NCBI GenBank assembly: GCA_963920575.1
Contig: OY986975.1
Coordinates: 22,103,897 to 22,167,896, forward strand
Direction of reading: 5' to 3'
DNA from: Narthecium ossifragum
Lineage: Eukaryota > Streptophyta > Magnoliopsida > Dioscoreales > Nartheciaceae
Length of the DNA stretch: 64,000 bases
The notes under the pieces were generated by a model, which saw nothing but the letters and a program-made list of their open reading frames with translations, was not told the origin of the DNA and made no database searches. A program made the position numbers and the translations under genes. Within the stretch, counting starts at the first letter, position 1. Each line of letters starts with the position of its first letter. Shown one piece after another: positions 47,646-59,340 of this stretch.

Positions 47646-48362
47646 CAGGTTTGTCGACGAGAAATGCAGATCGACTTCTTATAATTTTGCGATCTACCTC
47701 ACCAGTCAAAAAAAGGTCATCTCGACCATAAAAATTATAATTGAAGTGAAGAATATGTCTAATTCGGTGATGCTGCATTAATTATAGTCCTACTATCAAG
47801 CTATTTAGCTTCTCACCTAATTGAATATTGATAGTCTAGATCAACATTACTCTCCATGACCACCACCACCAACGCCACCAAGGAGGACTTGTTCATAAAG
47901 AATCTTTTATTTATATTTTTTTTGCAAATAGGCAGCTAAATTTTTCCTTTATTATGAAAATCTACTTATATATTTTGAATGTTTGTATCATGGAACTTGT
48001 GTATAGCATGTTTTGGAATATATCTATTTTTCCGTTAGTAAACTGAAATTAATTCAATTATTATTTTATTCGATCTAGGTCTATAATGCTCATGACATCC
48101 GTGTTCAATTTATTCAGTCATGTCCCATCTTTTTCGTCGGCATCTCGTTTTCTCATTTTCTTGTTGACCGAGATTAATGATATTTTTTTGTTTTGAAAAA
48201 AATATATAATATGGATTCTTTGTTTTGAAAGAAGGTGTTTTGAAGAAAGGAAAAAAAAATATATAATATGGATTCTTTGTTTTGAAAAAGATAAACCCGA
48301 AAACACTAGAACAGAAATTTGAAGAATACATATAATTTTTTACAACATAAGAAAGTCTTAGG
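47646..48362. other. Intergenic, short direct repeat
   Basis: A TATAATATGGATTCTTTGTT string occurs twice (about 48207 and 48263) with TTTTGAAA following. Nothing coding is recognised. Confidence 0.4.
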
Positions 48363-49260
48363 TTTTTTTTTTTTGTAGAATTGAGCCAAGAATGGCTAGC
48401 AAAAGATACAAAAGGAAAAATAACAAAAACTAAGTCCAGCTACAGTAACATAACAACATCCCTAATGACCAAAAGAAACAAAAGGAAAACCAACAGGAGG
48501 CTCAGATCTAGGAGGAAAGACCCATGAGCGCGACCCAAAACTGCAAGTACATCCACCTGTCCCAACAGGTCTCGATGCACGGATCTAAAAATCGAAACCT
48601 CAAAACGAGCAGAAAGACTACAAATGTCTCAAAGTAAAGAACAGAACTCTGCCGGCCAAGGCGATCTACCATCAATACAAGCTATCCCAAAACTGGCATC
48701 CGACTCGACCAAAACTTTTGAGCACCGAAGTTGATTAGCAGCCTCCAAAGCACAACGTATTCCGACTAACTCGGTTTCAGCGGCGGAACCTGCCACAACA
48801 ACCTTAGACCCAGCCATCCAAAAAGACCCATCAACCCGTTTTATGAGGAAACCAACACCCGCAGAGCCATCCGAAGAAAGAAAAGCGCCATCTGATTGAA
48901 CAATGCAAACACCAGATTGATCAGGCATATTAGGAAGGTGACCGGATCCAAGAAGAGGAGAAGATCTCTAGAATTCCCCAACCATTCTTCTAACCCTGGA
49001 ACACAGCACACCAACATCCACACGCCTGGACTCAAAAACAACACCATTCCTTGCCTTCCATAACACCCAAAGTCCTACACTCACCACTGATTTCATCCAT
49101 CGAACCTCCGGAGTAGAGGATGATCGCTCTAGAAGAAAAACCAAATCCTCAAAAGAAAACCCCGAAGATTGCGCAGGGAGGAGGAAGAACCATAGATGGA
49201 GAGCAATCCGACAAAGGAAAAATAGTTGTAGAATAGATTCAGACTCATATCCACAAAGAA
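48363..49260 (-). mobile_element. LINE 3' part with RNase H domain
   Basis: The T run at 48363-48374 is the poly-A tail of a minus-strand copy; next to it the minus strand reads TAGCCATTCTTGGCTCAATT, the shared 3' motif. A frame at 48928-48629 encodes an RNase H-like domain: CIVQSDGAFLSSDGSAGVGF (the first catalytic Asp in SDGA), AAETELVGIRCALEAA (Glu), VLVESDASFGI (second Asp). The zinc-finger RT-associated region lies upstream, broken, at about 48960-49250. No target duplication was found. Confidence 0.75.
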
Positions 49261-49596
49261 AACCCTTTTATTTTTGCTATTATAGGGTTTTAATTTCTAC
49301 TTTTTTAAGATTGCCCATAGCATCTGAGATCCACTAAATGTATAAATCACATCAAAGGTAATTAGGAGCATTAATTTAAACTAAAATAAGGCATATGGAG
49401 TTACCAACTCTCATGGAGTAGGTATAGTGCTTAATTGGACCAATCAAGGAGTCATTGACTTACTAGTGGTGGTGGAAAATGGTGACAAGAGACTGCCCTA
49501 CGTCTCTTATATATATCTTAATCCAGACGTACGTGTGCTTAATTATGGATAGCCAAGTCTCATCGAGAATAAACTGTATCAATAATTATGTTCTCC

Positions 49597-50069
49597 TGAG
49601 TGGATTGGTTGGGATCGGTGTTGTTTGTGTTGATGCGAATGAGGTGCCTCAATGGTCGATCTCAGATTCATATTGTTGTGATATTGTGCTAGCTGGTGAG
49701 TTGTATGTGATTTTTAGAGCTTTGATGGAGACGCGTGATAGGGGTACTAGAGATCTGCACATTGAGAGTGATTCGTTGGATGCGGTGAACTTTGAATGGG
49801 CAGTTCCTCACGTTGTCATCTATGCTTCCTATTCTCCTTAGTATTTGGCGCATGGTGGAGCATTTTCGAACATTTCGGTTGATGCATATTCCTCGTGAGG
49901 TGAATTATCTTGCAGATGATTTGGCTGCTCAAACAAGGAGCATGACGGTTCTAGAAATGAAGGAGTGGGATGTAATAAATCCCAATCCATGGACATATCT
50001 GTCTCAGGGTTGAGATGAAGTGTAGTCCTTAGCCTTCAGACTCATCTAATAAAAAATAATAGTAATAAT
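49597..50069 (+). mobile_element. 5'-truncated LINE with 16-bp target duplication
   Basis: The insert is bounded by a perfect 16-bp direct repeat, AATAATTATGTTCTCC, at 49581-49596 and 50070-50085. It carries a broken RNase H end (LAGELYVIFRALMETRD, IESDSLDAVN, then in another frame HIPREVNYLADDLAAQTRS) and terminates in TAGCCTTCAGACTCATCTAA followed by an A/T-rich tail (about 50050-50069). It is too short to encode anything functional. Confidence 0.87.
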
Positions 50070-50156
50070 AATAATTATGTTCTCCACTTTTTGTTTAATT
50101 ATGGACCCCTTAATCACTTTTGTCCAGGATGAAATGCTTAGAGATTAGAGAGCATC

Positions 50157-51014
50157 TTAGGGTCCGTTTGGCAAGCATAGTATGGGAAGTATTAGATTGA
50201 ATGGGGAATGAGCGGATTCCACATTCCATCTATTCTCATGTTTGGCTGATTTTACTATTTGGAATGGGCAGTATCCGACCAGCGTCGGATTCCAGAAATT
50301 TGGAATCGCGGCATTCCATCGATTCGAGCGAATGCCGTTGCCATCCAAAGCGGGATCCGGATTTGAGATTATCGTAAATGACCATTTTATCCCCTTGATA
50401 TATAAAATAGCTATATTTATCATAACTTTAAATATATATGTTGAAACTTTATGAAATTAGTCTCATTGGAAAGATATCATCGATATTTTCGTTATGAGAC
50501 CAATATTGAGTATTTTTTAAAGCAAATATTTGATGTAATTTAATTTATAAAATCATTTAATATATTATAACTTAAATTATACCTGAATTTTTAATAATTT
50601 CGATCAATCATTTTACATGATTAGATGCATTCAAAGAATTAATTTGACCTAAATTTTCAATAATTTCGATCAATCATATCTCGTGGGTATTGTTATTATT
50701 ATAATGAAAAACATGTTTTAATTTGAAGAAAACTTAAAGTTTTATTATTAACATGCTGTCAAAATTCACTCGGTTCCAATTCAGAGATTTATGAATTAAA
50801 CACCAGAATCCACAAAATTAGCAGATTCAGCTCATCCATAATAGACAAGCCAAACGCCAGAATCAACAGATTCAGCTCATCCCATACAGACCAACCAAAC
50901 AACAGAATCAAAATCCACAGAATCACCAGATTCAGCTCATTCCCCATTCAGCTAATTCCACAGATTCCTTATTCAGCTAATTCATCAGATTCATGTTTGC
51001 CAAACGGGCCCTTA
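50157..51014. mobile_element. PIF/Harbinger-type MITE, 852 bp
   Basis: The element spans 50160-51011 and is flanked by TTA on each side (50157-50159, 51012-51014). The terminal repeats are GGGTCCGTTTGGCAAGCAT and, inverted at the right end, GGGCCCGTTTGGCAAACAT. Inside the right arm, motifs like CAGATTCAGCTCATCC recur about every 40-60 bp between about 50820 and 50990. No transposase is present, so it is a non-autonomous Tourist-like element. Confidence 0.85.
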
Positions 51015-53384
51015 GAGAGTTTTTTTACCACGATAGAGTGGCATGAGCTGACTATGGCCTATGGGAACAACCCTTGTAAACTCTTCCGGCAGGTCTAAAA
51101 CTCGAATCCTTTGACGCAGGGGATTGTGACTCCACGGGTATATACTCCATCTTAAGGCTCATTTAAGAGGAAAAAAGAAATAAAAATTTAAAATACACTA
51201 ATACATATATATATATATAATACAAGGCATGTGCATGGGACCATAGGTGTGAATTGGCATGATGGAACCCACCAGCTCATAGAAGTAATAGGCTACGTCA
51301 GCATGTTACATCATGTGCATGTGTATATTATCATAATTTTCATGATGATATATGCATCTATATCAACCTTATAAGGAGCAATAACGATTACAACCGTTTA
51401 CATCATATTAGTTTATTTAAATGTATATTTTTCTAAGTTAACTCTGCATATTTTTATCATATTCCCTAGGTTAGTTTTAAATATACATCCTTATAATCAT
51501 AAGCTAGGAGATTAGTTTTAAATATACATACTTATCTATCTTATAAGATCTAAGGGTAGTTACTTTTATGACTCATCATATGAGTTATAAATTTATACAC
51601 ACATGACATACACGTGGTATAAAATTATAATTAAATATAAAAAAAAAAGGATAATGGCTGATGTGGCGTAAGTTATAATAGACATAGTGGGGGCGAGCAG
51701 TTAGCCGTGCCAGGTGGCACGGGCCCACCACCTAATTTATTATATAAAATAACGTGAGTCACATGTTGAGTCATATGTCACATGATAGACAATCTCTCTT
51801 ACGTGCCGTAAGATTGATTATTATAAAAATAGTGAGGGTGGATGATTAACCGTGTGTTAAATGACATAGACCCACCTAGTATACTACACAAAGGAATGGA
51901 TGTCATGATATAAAGAGAACATAAAACTAATACCATCCGCCTTTGTTCTTCTCAAAAAAAAAATACTGTTCGTCTTTGTCCATCTTTATCATCAATCGTT
52001 AATTAATTATTTTACAACCTTTCACTAAAATTTGCCACGATGAAGATTTTAATCAAGTAGTGCTCAATATACATCGAGACGATGATAAATTTTTTTTTCT
52101 TTCATTCCTTCTATTAGTTTATAAGTGATAATATAAGTATGAAGACTTTAAATGGGGTTGAGATTGGTGAGTATTGTATCACTTTTGGGGATTGCTCAAT
52201 TTGTTATGCAATGACTCCACATCATTACATGTTCAATTAAATAAAACCAAAGAATTCTTAATACTTGGCCGAGAAATCAAGGGAAGCATAAGAGATTGAC
52301 ACTCCAACGAATCCATTAGTAATGTAAGGACCAAAGCAATGGATGAAGTTATTGAATCTTATTCCTTTCGACTGGGGACAATTCTATAGGTACTTAGACC
52401 TAGACATTGTTTAGTGCTCACCATGATGATCTATTGACGGAAAGAACAAGACATGAGGAGACATAGAAAATGAGTGGAGATCCGTTGAATTCTGCTGCCT
52501 TTGCATTCCTGGTGTGCTACAGTGACAGCCAACCTACTCCCATCTGATTTCACGTGTCAATCATTGTGTTAATCTCGATACGAGAGAATACGAGGATACT
52601 GTTTGGTTAAAGTGATATAATATCATTTAAGTAATACAATCATATTTATCGTCAAAATTGACTTTAGATGCACTCTGATATTACGAGCGGCCTGCATGGG
52701 GTAAATCAACTCGACTCGTACACATGCATAAGATGGGCCGGGTCATCACCTTGAGCTTGACCTGATGAGCTGCGATCTGAGTCTGGGCAGACGGAGCCTC
52801 TAATGGGCCGAATCAGTTGGGTGGGATATCAGAACCCTCGATCAGGCCGGCCATTAAAATTCCAATCAACACCGGCCCGGGCCGGCTTTCTGGTCAGACA
52901 GGTGCATGATCTTGCGAAAACTGGACCCAGTCCAATGGGCTGGCCGCAGACCTTAAAAATACCAAGAGGGTTAAAAAATAGAGACAAAAAATATATGAAA
53001 ATAAGAATAAAATAGGCAGATTAATAGTAATCGAATATAATATCAGAATATACATCAGTCAGTGGAATACATAATTTTCTAAAGATAACCAAACCCGAAT
53101 CCGTTCCAGATTTATACCCCGAAAGCACACCGGATCCGCATCCTTATAGGGTCTGGCGCAAATCTCACTTAGTCAAAAGCCCAAGGACTCACCGGCTTTA
53201 TAGGGTCGCGTCTCACTCCGACCCACTAAACTCCGAGTCTCCGACCATCGAAGGATTCGAATAAAAACCTCTCCTTTTTTATGCCTTCTCTCAGACGGAC
53301 CTCTCTGGAACATAAGCTCATATAGTTTCCAAGCTCGATGCTTCATCTCCTTTGGTCCTCCATCGAAGGGGTTTCCACGCAATT
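51015..53384. other. Intergenic DNA
   Basis: Stretches near 51690-51740 and 51830-51890 share the pattern (G)TTA(A/G)CCGTG..GTG.CA..GG.CCCACC, which also occurs near 31190-31260, 31995-32020 and 60085-60125, pointing to a dispersed repeat. The last 200 bases should include the leader of the J-domain gene. No gene is recognised. Confidence 0.4.
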
Positions 53385-56300
53385 ATGCGATCATTTGGAT
53401 GGAGCAGTCGATCTCTGGCTCGGAATCCCGGATGCCCATCTGCCCATTTCGCGTTTTTCCATTCCACCTCCGTCTCCCTCGCCAAGTGGAAGAGCAAATG
53501 GGATGATAAGGTATTCATCCCAAAGATTTCTCTTTGGGGAATTTTGATTTGGTTGAAGATTTGTTGAGATCATGGGAATTATGGTTATTTTGTGTGGTAG
53601 TTGGTTGCGTTGATCCATGTTTGATAAATTTGTTACCTTGGAGAACAATGGATTCATGAGGACATTAGGAATTGGTGCTAAAAAAAGAATGTCTTTTTAT
53701 CATCTTTATGAATGCAGGTTTAATGGGCTATTGATTCTCGTCAGTTAAGTTAAAACGCTACACATGTATGAGATTCCTCCATGTTCTATGCGCGCTTTTC
53801 AGCAAGTTCATGTATGTTGAATTCTATGTAATTCGAGAGAGAAAATGAGGAAGGTGTATTGCTATGTTTCTGAATAGTTTTAGCTGATGCTTTCTATATC
53901 CTGTCCAAGTTACTGTTCATTGGATTGTATGGGTCATGTTGGAAGTTGTCTAGCAATTCATAACAAAGAGATTGATTTGTTTAATTCCTCATCTTTGTGA
54001 GTTGGGGCCTGAGAAACTTTACAAGCCAAGTTCATGGGTAATAGCAAAATCTATTGCTGACCTTTCTGCTCATTCGCGTGAGTATTTTGCATGTCAAAGC
54101 CCTACATCATTTTATATTGCCTCTCTTGGAGTCCTGATCTAATGATGTTGATATGATATCTGACAAAATTCTGCAGCGAAAACATGTTAGTTTCAGGAAT
54201 AGTCATGCTCACAAAGATTAGGCAGATAAACTAGTGTTGATGTTATTTTCTATTAATCAATTGTCAACCAGTAGTCATCTAATTTTGTGCTTCTGCCAAT
54301 GTTTTTTCAGGGTGAGGTAGATGCACAGAAACCATCTAAGGTACGATACATTTGAAGGATTTTTACGTTTCGTAGTTTATTTACTCATATACGTATTTAA
54401 CTGCAACAACAGTATTAATTGCTCGAAGCATACCTTTTGTGTTTAATGAGGGACAAAACATATTATCTGCCCTTCAAATAATTACTTGGAGATATGATAA
54501 GAACATTCAATGCTCTACACTGTCAATAACAATGATATGGATATGGTTGAAAGCATCCAAATCTAATCATTGTGGTGGTGTTTTCATTATTACGCATGAA
54601 GTGCATGAGCACTCGTCGAAGACTCTACCATGTTCCTAGCCATTTAGAACCCATAATTGACTGAGTTAAACAAAAAAGTTTGTATAGATCCTGTCATAAT
54701 TGCTATGGGCTTTGAACTGTTATAAGAAATATTTCTTTCGCTAGGTGTTTACATTTGCCAAGATTCCCTTCTAACGCATCTCTACCATGAACAGACTCAC
54801 ATCAGATATGCAGTTCGTCAAAAGCGTGCTGATACGAAAAAGGCTCTTAAAGATTTTCTTCTATATGGCAAATCTCCCAAGACACACGGTCAGGTGTGCT
54901 TAGAGCCTAATCATCCTTCAAAATAGCGTAGGGGTTCCTTATTTTACTGGCATTTACTACATATACAAACTCCATTCGATCCTGTTCCTAATGTGATTTC
55001 TCACTGATAACTTGAATGAGTGTTTTTATTTTCGCCCTAACCTGTGGTACAGGTAGTTTCCTGCATTCTAGATAGCATGTAGCATTGCTTATCTGTATTG
55101 ACATCAACCTCTGCTACTAGGATGAAGATTCATCATGGGGAAGAAATGCCAATACAGATAGTGGCCCGCATGATTTTGGTAATCGTTCGCGCTCAAAAAG
55201 TTGTGGGAAAAACAAGCCCCACAGTTCAGCAAATGCTGGAAAAGGAAATCGTAGTGGGAGCAAGCGTGAGTCTCCTTTTGCCCAGATTTCATGTTCTTCC
55301 TTCTTTTTGCAAGTGTTTAACACATGAACTTGGGCACTTCTGGGATTTCCCTGCAGTTTAACAAGATCGAGATTCTCTTTTCTGTTTTACTTTAGAAGGA
55401 TTTTGTATTTGCTTTAGTTTTAGACACAGATTTTCAGTCATCGTGGTTTCCCTTCTTACCTGGAATTTAAAGTTTAGGGTTATTTTTTTCTTAGGAAGTA
55501 ACATTACGCACATTACGCTACCACCAAGTCATTTTGTTACCACAATCACATTAGGTATGAAATTTCTCCTTCACTTTTCGAAGCTTTTCAGTAGTCAATT
55601 CTTGAACGCAAAGCTATGCCTTAAACTAACATGAAGTTGATTGAGCTTAGCTTCAGCATGTCAATGAGGATTTCGGAGATTGCTCAAATGTTGGTCGGTT
55701 AGATGTCTTCTATTTTGTAAATTTTGGCGGTGCCTAATTGCAGTAGTTTTTGACCTATCCTTTGTTTTGGAAAAATGGAGGTAACAATGATGATATAAAG
55801 CTACAGTGAAAACCTGAACCATGTATTCATTTTGCTCAGGTTGGCATAGTAAGTGGAGCTTCTGTGATGATGATGGTTATGAGCATCCTGATGCAACCTT
55901 TCGAGCTTCATTTGGCGGACACAGATGTTTTACCTTTACCTGGACTTCTCAATTGGGAGAAGACTACCAATATTCAACTGGATTCGAATGGAGAAATGAA
56001 TCAAGGTCGGAAAAGGCCAAGCAAAGATTATGGAGCGAAAGTGATGTTGATGAGGAGCTGGGTGAGGTGGGCTCACATTCTCATAGAGTTGCTCTTGGCT
56101 TGCCACCTACAGGGCCCTTAAAACTCGATGAAGTTAAATCTGCGTAAGTTACAATGAAAATTGTCTTTGCTCTAAGGCTCTAAGCTGTCATTATCTTATG
56201 TTCAGTAGCTCCTTTTTTACGTCGGAGATTACCAGACTATTTTTGTGATTCCTGTTAATTTATTTGTTCTTTGAAAAGATGAGCCAAGGCCAAACAGGGG

Positions 56301-56875
56301 CCGATGCTAAAAAAAAGGAAAGCAAACAAAACTCACTAAAGATGAACACCTGAATCACTTGCCCAGAAAATCCTCCCAGACTGGTTCCTCCAGATCCTGT
56401 TAATTTATGTCGCCTTTTCATTCCTGCAGTTTTCGGGCATCTGCTTTGAAGTGGCACCCTGACAGAAATCAAGGCCCTTCACAGGTTAAATTTCCACCTT
56501 GCTATCTGTTAAACTGTTCATGCTGGCACTCACGTCTACTTAGATCAAGGTTTTGGTTGAGAATCTGTATTTCTATTTTGTGGGCCGATTGAATTGAATT
56601 GAGAAATTCGGGAGAATTGTTAAATTACAGATGTTCATAATCTTCAATCTCCCTGCATTCTTATTTTTCCTACTTAAATTTTCTTTTGTGATGAAAATTT
56701 CCCCATATATACCAAGTCAGAAGCCTTTCTCAGTGACTTTGAACTCAGTATACCAATTCTTTTATCTCGAAATCATACCATCTCCAATTTGTTGATGCAG
56801 GCCATTGCAGAAACAAAGTTCAAGCTATGTGTTGACGCATACAACTCCCTCTGTGATGCTTTCAAGTGCAAGTAA
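53385..56875 (+). CDS. J-domain (DnaJ-like) protein, probable mitochondrial
   Basis: Seven exons join in frame: 53385-53510, 54311-54340, 54795-54893, 55121-55265, 55840-56143, 56430-56484 and 56801-56875, giving 277 residues. The start is the first ATG in this frame after a stop at 53313 (MRSFGWSSRSLARNPG). The N-terminus is rich in Arg/Ser with no acidic residues and looks like a mitochondrial presequence. A basic segment follows (THIRYAVRQKRADTKKALKD), then a Ser/Lys/Gly-rich linker and a conserved WHSKWSFCDDDGYEHPDATF block. The C-terminus (from about residue 219) is a J-domain-like module with the HPD signature (ALKWHPDRNQG) and KFKLCVDAYNSLCDAF. HPD stimulates Hsp70 ATPase, so it is likely an Hsp70 co-chaperone. 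This plant family is poorly characterised. Confidence 0.87.
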
Positions 56876-57220
56876 GCTGCTTGACTTCAACAGTGATTCA
56901 TGAGCCGAAGGGAGACGATGAATTTAAATTTTATTCCCACATACGCTTATGCTAACTTTCCTATTGGAATGCTAGCACTGTAGCAGTTCGAATTCATCTG
57001 TATTTTATCACCTTTCCAACTCTTTTTTATGGATATCAGCGAAGGTCAATTCAATAGGATCACTCTATTTTCGATGTTATTTAGCACATTTCTATTGTAT
57101 TTGGTTTATTTCATTCAAATTTAAACACGCCCTTATAATGCCATGATACATCATAATCCCACAGCCAAATAGCCACACTATCATGTGCATCTAGAAGGAT
57201 CTCAAAGCGTCTAGAAGGAT

Positions 57221-57823
57221 CTAGAAGCAGAGGATGGCGACGGAGGCGGAGACCATGAAGCCAAACGTAAAAAGAAGGAAGCCGAAGTGCATCGCCCAGC
57301 TCCGCTTAAACTTCCCCAGGTAGCTCTCCGGCGGCTCCTGGTAGTGTATCTCGAACTGCTCCGGTACCACCACGCCGTAGTCGCCGCCTTCGCTGCATCT
57401 CATCTTGATGCTCTTCAGCCGGTCGGTGGCCAGCGCGAGGGTGAGCTTGTGGCACCGCCGCTGGTACTTGAACCCGTTGATGGCGCGGAGGGTCTGGGCG
57501 ACCGCCACGTAGAAGACGAGGTGGGCCAGGGAGAGCAGGCCCACGGGGGCCCAGAGGTGGCGGCACTGGAGGCGGGACGGCGGCGAGGCGGCGACGCCGG
57601 AGAGGACGACGGCGAGGCAGATGAAGAAGAGCTGGAAGAGCCGCCACAGCTCCTTCTTCTGGGCGTCCACCGCCCGCTTCTTCTCCAGCGTCTTCTCGAA
57701 GTGGAGCTGCACCATGGTGTTCAGGGCTTGGACCGCGGCTTCCCGGCTCATTACCATGCCGGCGTCGCCGCAGCCTCCGTCGTCGTCCTCACCGGCGTAC
57801 GCCGCCTCCGCCATCGGACTCAA
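57221..57823 (-). CDS. Small membrane protein of unknown function
   Basis: An intronless 200-residue protein whose family I cannot name. Three hydrophobic segments are visible: LFQLFFICLAVVLSGVA (about 62-78), LWAPVGLLSLAHLVFYVAV (about 90-108) and FGFLLFTFGFMVSASVAILC (about 180-199), the last at the very C-terminus. The first 60 residues are acidic then helical (EAAVQALNTMVQLHFEKTLE, followed by a basic KKRAVDAQKKELWR). Between segments two and three is a soluble loop with basic and aromatic residues (GFKYQRRCHKLTLALATDRL). Codon usage is GC-rich like the first exons of the neighbouring genes. Start: Met1, though Met4 (MAEAAYAG) is equally plausible. Plus-strand frames over this region are antisense shadows. 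Confidence 0.82.
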   Translation of the reverse strand: MSPMAEAAYAGEDDDGGCGDAGMVMSREAAVQALNTMVQLHFEKTLEKKRAVDAQKKELWRLFQLFFICLAVVLSGVAASPPSRLQCRHLWAPVGLLSLAHLVFYVAVAQTLRAINGFKYQRRCHKLTLALATDRLKSIKMRCSEGGDYGVVVPEQFEIHYQEPPESYLGKFKRSWAMHFGFLLFTFGFMVSASVAILCF

Positions 57824-58351
57824 TCCCGAGATAAAAAATCAATTTTTGAATGGAGCGAGAGTCTGGACTCTGTAGAGCTCCCTGGCTTCTTATCCCGTTA
57901 TATCATTGCATATGGGGTAGACGTTTTTTACACACACCCCCCAGTCACAAATATAATTGCAGGTACATCCGAGCATCTCCAGTGGATAGATATCTTTCAT
58001 CTTTGGCTCTCGATCACAGGGTGGTATTTGAATTTGGTACTATTCAGGGGGGGTTAGAGTAAAAAGGTGGAACTGGAGGGGGTTTTCTGTGAAATAGCAG
58101 GTGTCACGTGTTGGTGTCAGAGAAAAGGCTGGCCGTGTAGCCTTGTCTTTATCGGGTCAGCGTAAGCCTACAGCGTACAGCAGACGCGACCCGTCAGATC
58201 GAGGACCGGATCACGTGGTGGGCTTTGAACATGGCAGCTCATCTCGACCGTCCATTGGCTTCAGAGCTGAGATCGAGGAATAGTTGTCTGCTCGATTCGG
58301 CACAGATCTTGAGGCAGCACGTACGGCTCATAGAATGGTAGAGTAATCTAA
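57824..58351. other. Upstream region of the membrane-protein gene
   Basis: No gene. This is the promoter side of the minus-strand gene at 57221-57823. Nothing else is recognised. Confidence 0.35.
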
Positions 58352-59340
58352 AGTTAAATTAAGGGTGCGCACCCTCCTTGAACTCAACACATCACACTTT
58401 AGAATTTTTTTTTCATTAAAAAAAAAAAAGAAATTAAAAAATTAAAAAAAACCCTAAACTATCCTCATCCCCTACCTCCCCTATCCCATCCTCACCTCCT
58501 CCACCACCCCCCACCACGAGCCGACAGCCACCACCGGCCCGCCGTCGCCTCCCCACCTCGGCAGCCGCCGCCGCCCACGCCCGCGGGAGGGAGGGAGGGA
58601 GAGAGAGGGAGAGGGGTGGTCGCCGCCGCCGTCCATGCCCGCTCGCCCTCCAACCGCCCTTCCTTCTTCTTCTTCTTCCCTCCAGCAGGCCCACTTTCCT
58701 GCTTCTTCCCTCGACCCGGCCATTGGCCTCGAGTCACCACGTTAGGGCGACAGTCCACGGCCAAGCCGCCCCCGCGGTCCTCCCTCCTTCCTTCTCTCCT
58801 TCTTTCTCTGTTTCTTCCTCTCTCCCTCTTCTCCGGCTTCCCCCTTCTTCGTTCCTCCCCCCTTGCTTGGCCCAAGCGCTACCGGCCTCGCGGAAGACCG
58901 GCCTCCTAGCCACGGCTCCTCTCTCCTCCCTTCTCCTTCCTTCTTCCCTTCTTCCTCCTCCCCCGCAACCCCGGCTCCTCCTTCTAGGCATCCGGTGCTC
59001 CCGCCTTGCGCCGCTGCGCTCGTGGCTTCGCTAGCCAGGCCGCCCATCTCGCCAGCTGCCTCCCGGGTCGCCATCTCACCGGGCGGCGCTCCTATTCCTC
59101 CATCCTCCCCTTTTCTCTCCTTCTTTCCTCTTCACCGGTCGGCGGTGGCTGCCGGCGTGGTGGGAGGTGGGGGGTGGTGGAGGAGGTGAGGGTGGGATGG
59201 GGGGAGAGGGGAGGTAGGGGATGAGGGTAGTTTAGGGTATTTTTAGTTTTATTATTTAAAAAAAATGAAAAAAATTCTTAACTGTGGTGTGTTGAGTTCA
59301 AAGAGCGGTGCGGATTGCCGCTACATTTAATTCTTTAACT
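58352..59340. mobile_element. Mutator-like or foldback element with long inverted repeats
   Basis: About 58368-58560 and, inverted, about 59140-59315 match over some 170 bp: TTGAACTCAACACA, TTTAGAATTTTTTT-like, ACCCTAAACTA(T/C)CCTCATCCCC, CACCTCCTCCACCACCCCCC and a GCAGCCACC-like end. Short AGTTAAA strings lie at the outer edges. Long terminal repeats of this size are typical of Mutator-like elements, but I could not confirm a 9-bp target duplication. The interior (about 58560-59140) is C/T-rich and GC-rich with only low-complexity frames and no transposase. Confidence 0.72.

Noticed and set aside
53338..53547. Plus-strand frame starting ATG at 53338 over the J-protein first exon
   Set aside because: It is in a different frame from the conserved HSTSVSLAKWKSKWDDK sequence and does not splice into the downstream exons.
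57287..58057. Long plus-strand open frame of 256 codons
   Set aside because: It is antisense to the membrane-protein gene at 57221-57823, low-complexity (Val/Glu/Gly-rich), and has no family resemblance. The minus-strand frame has proper membrane segments.
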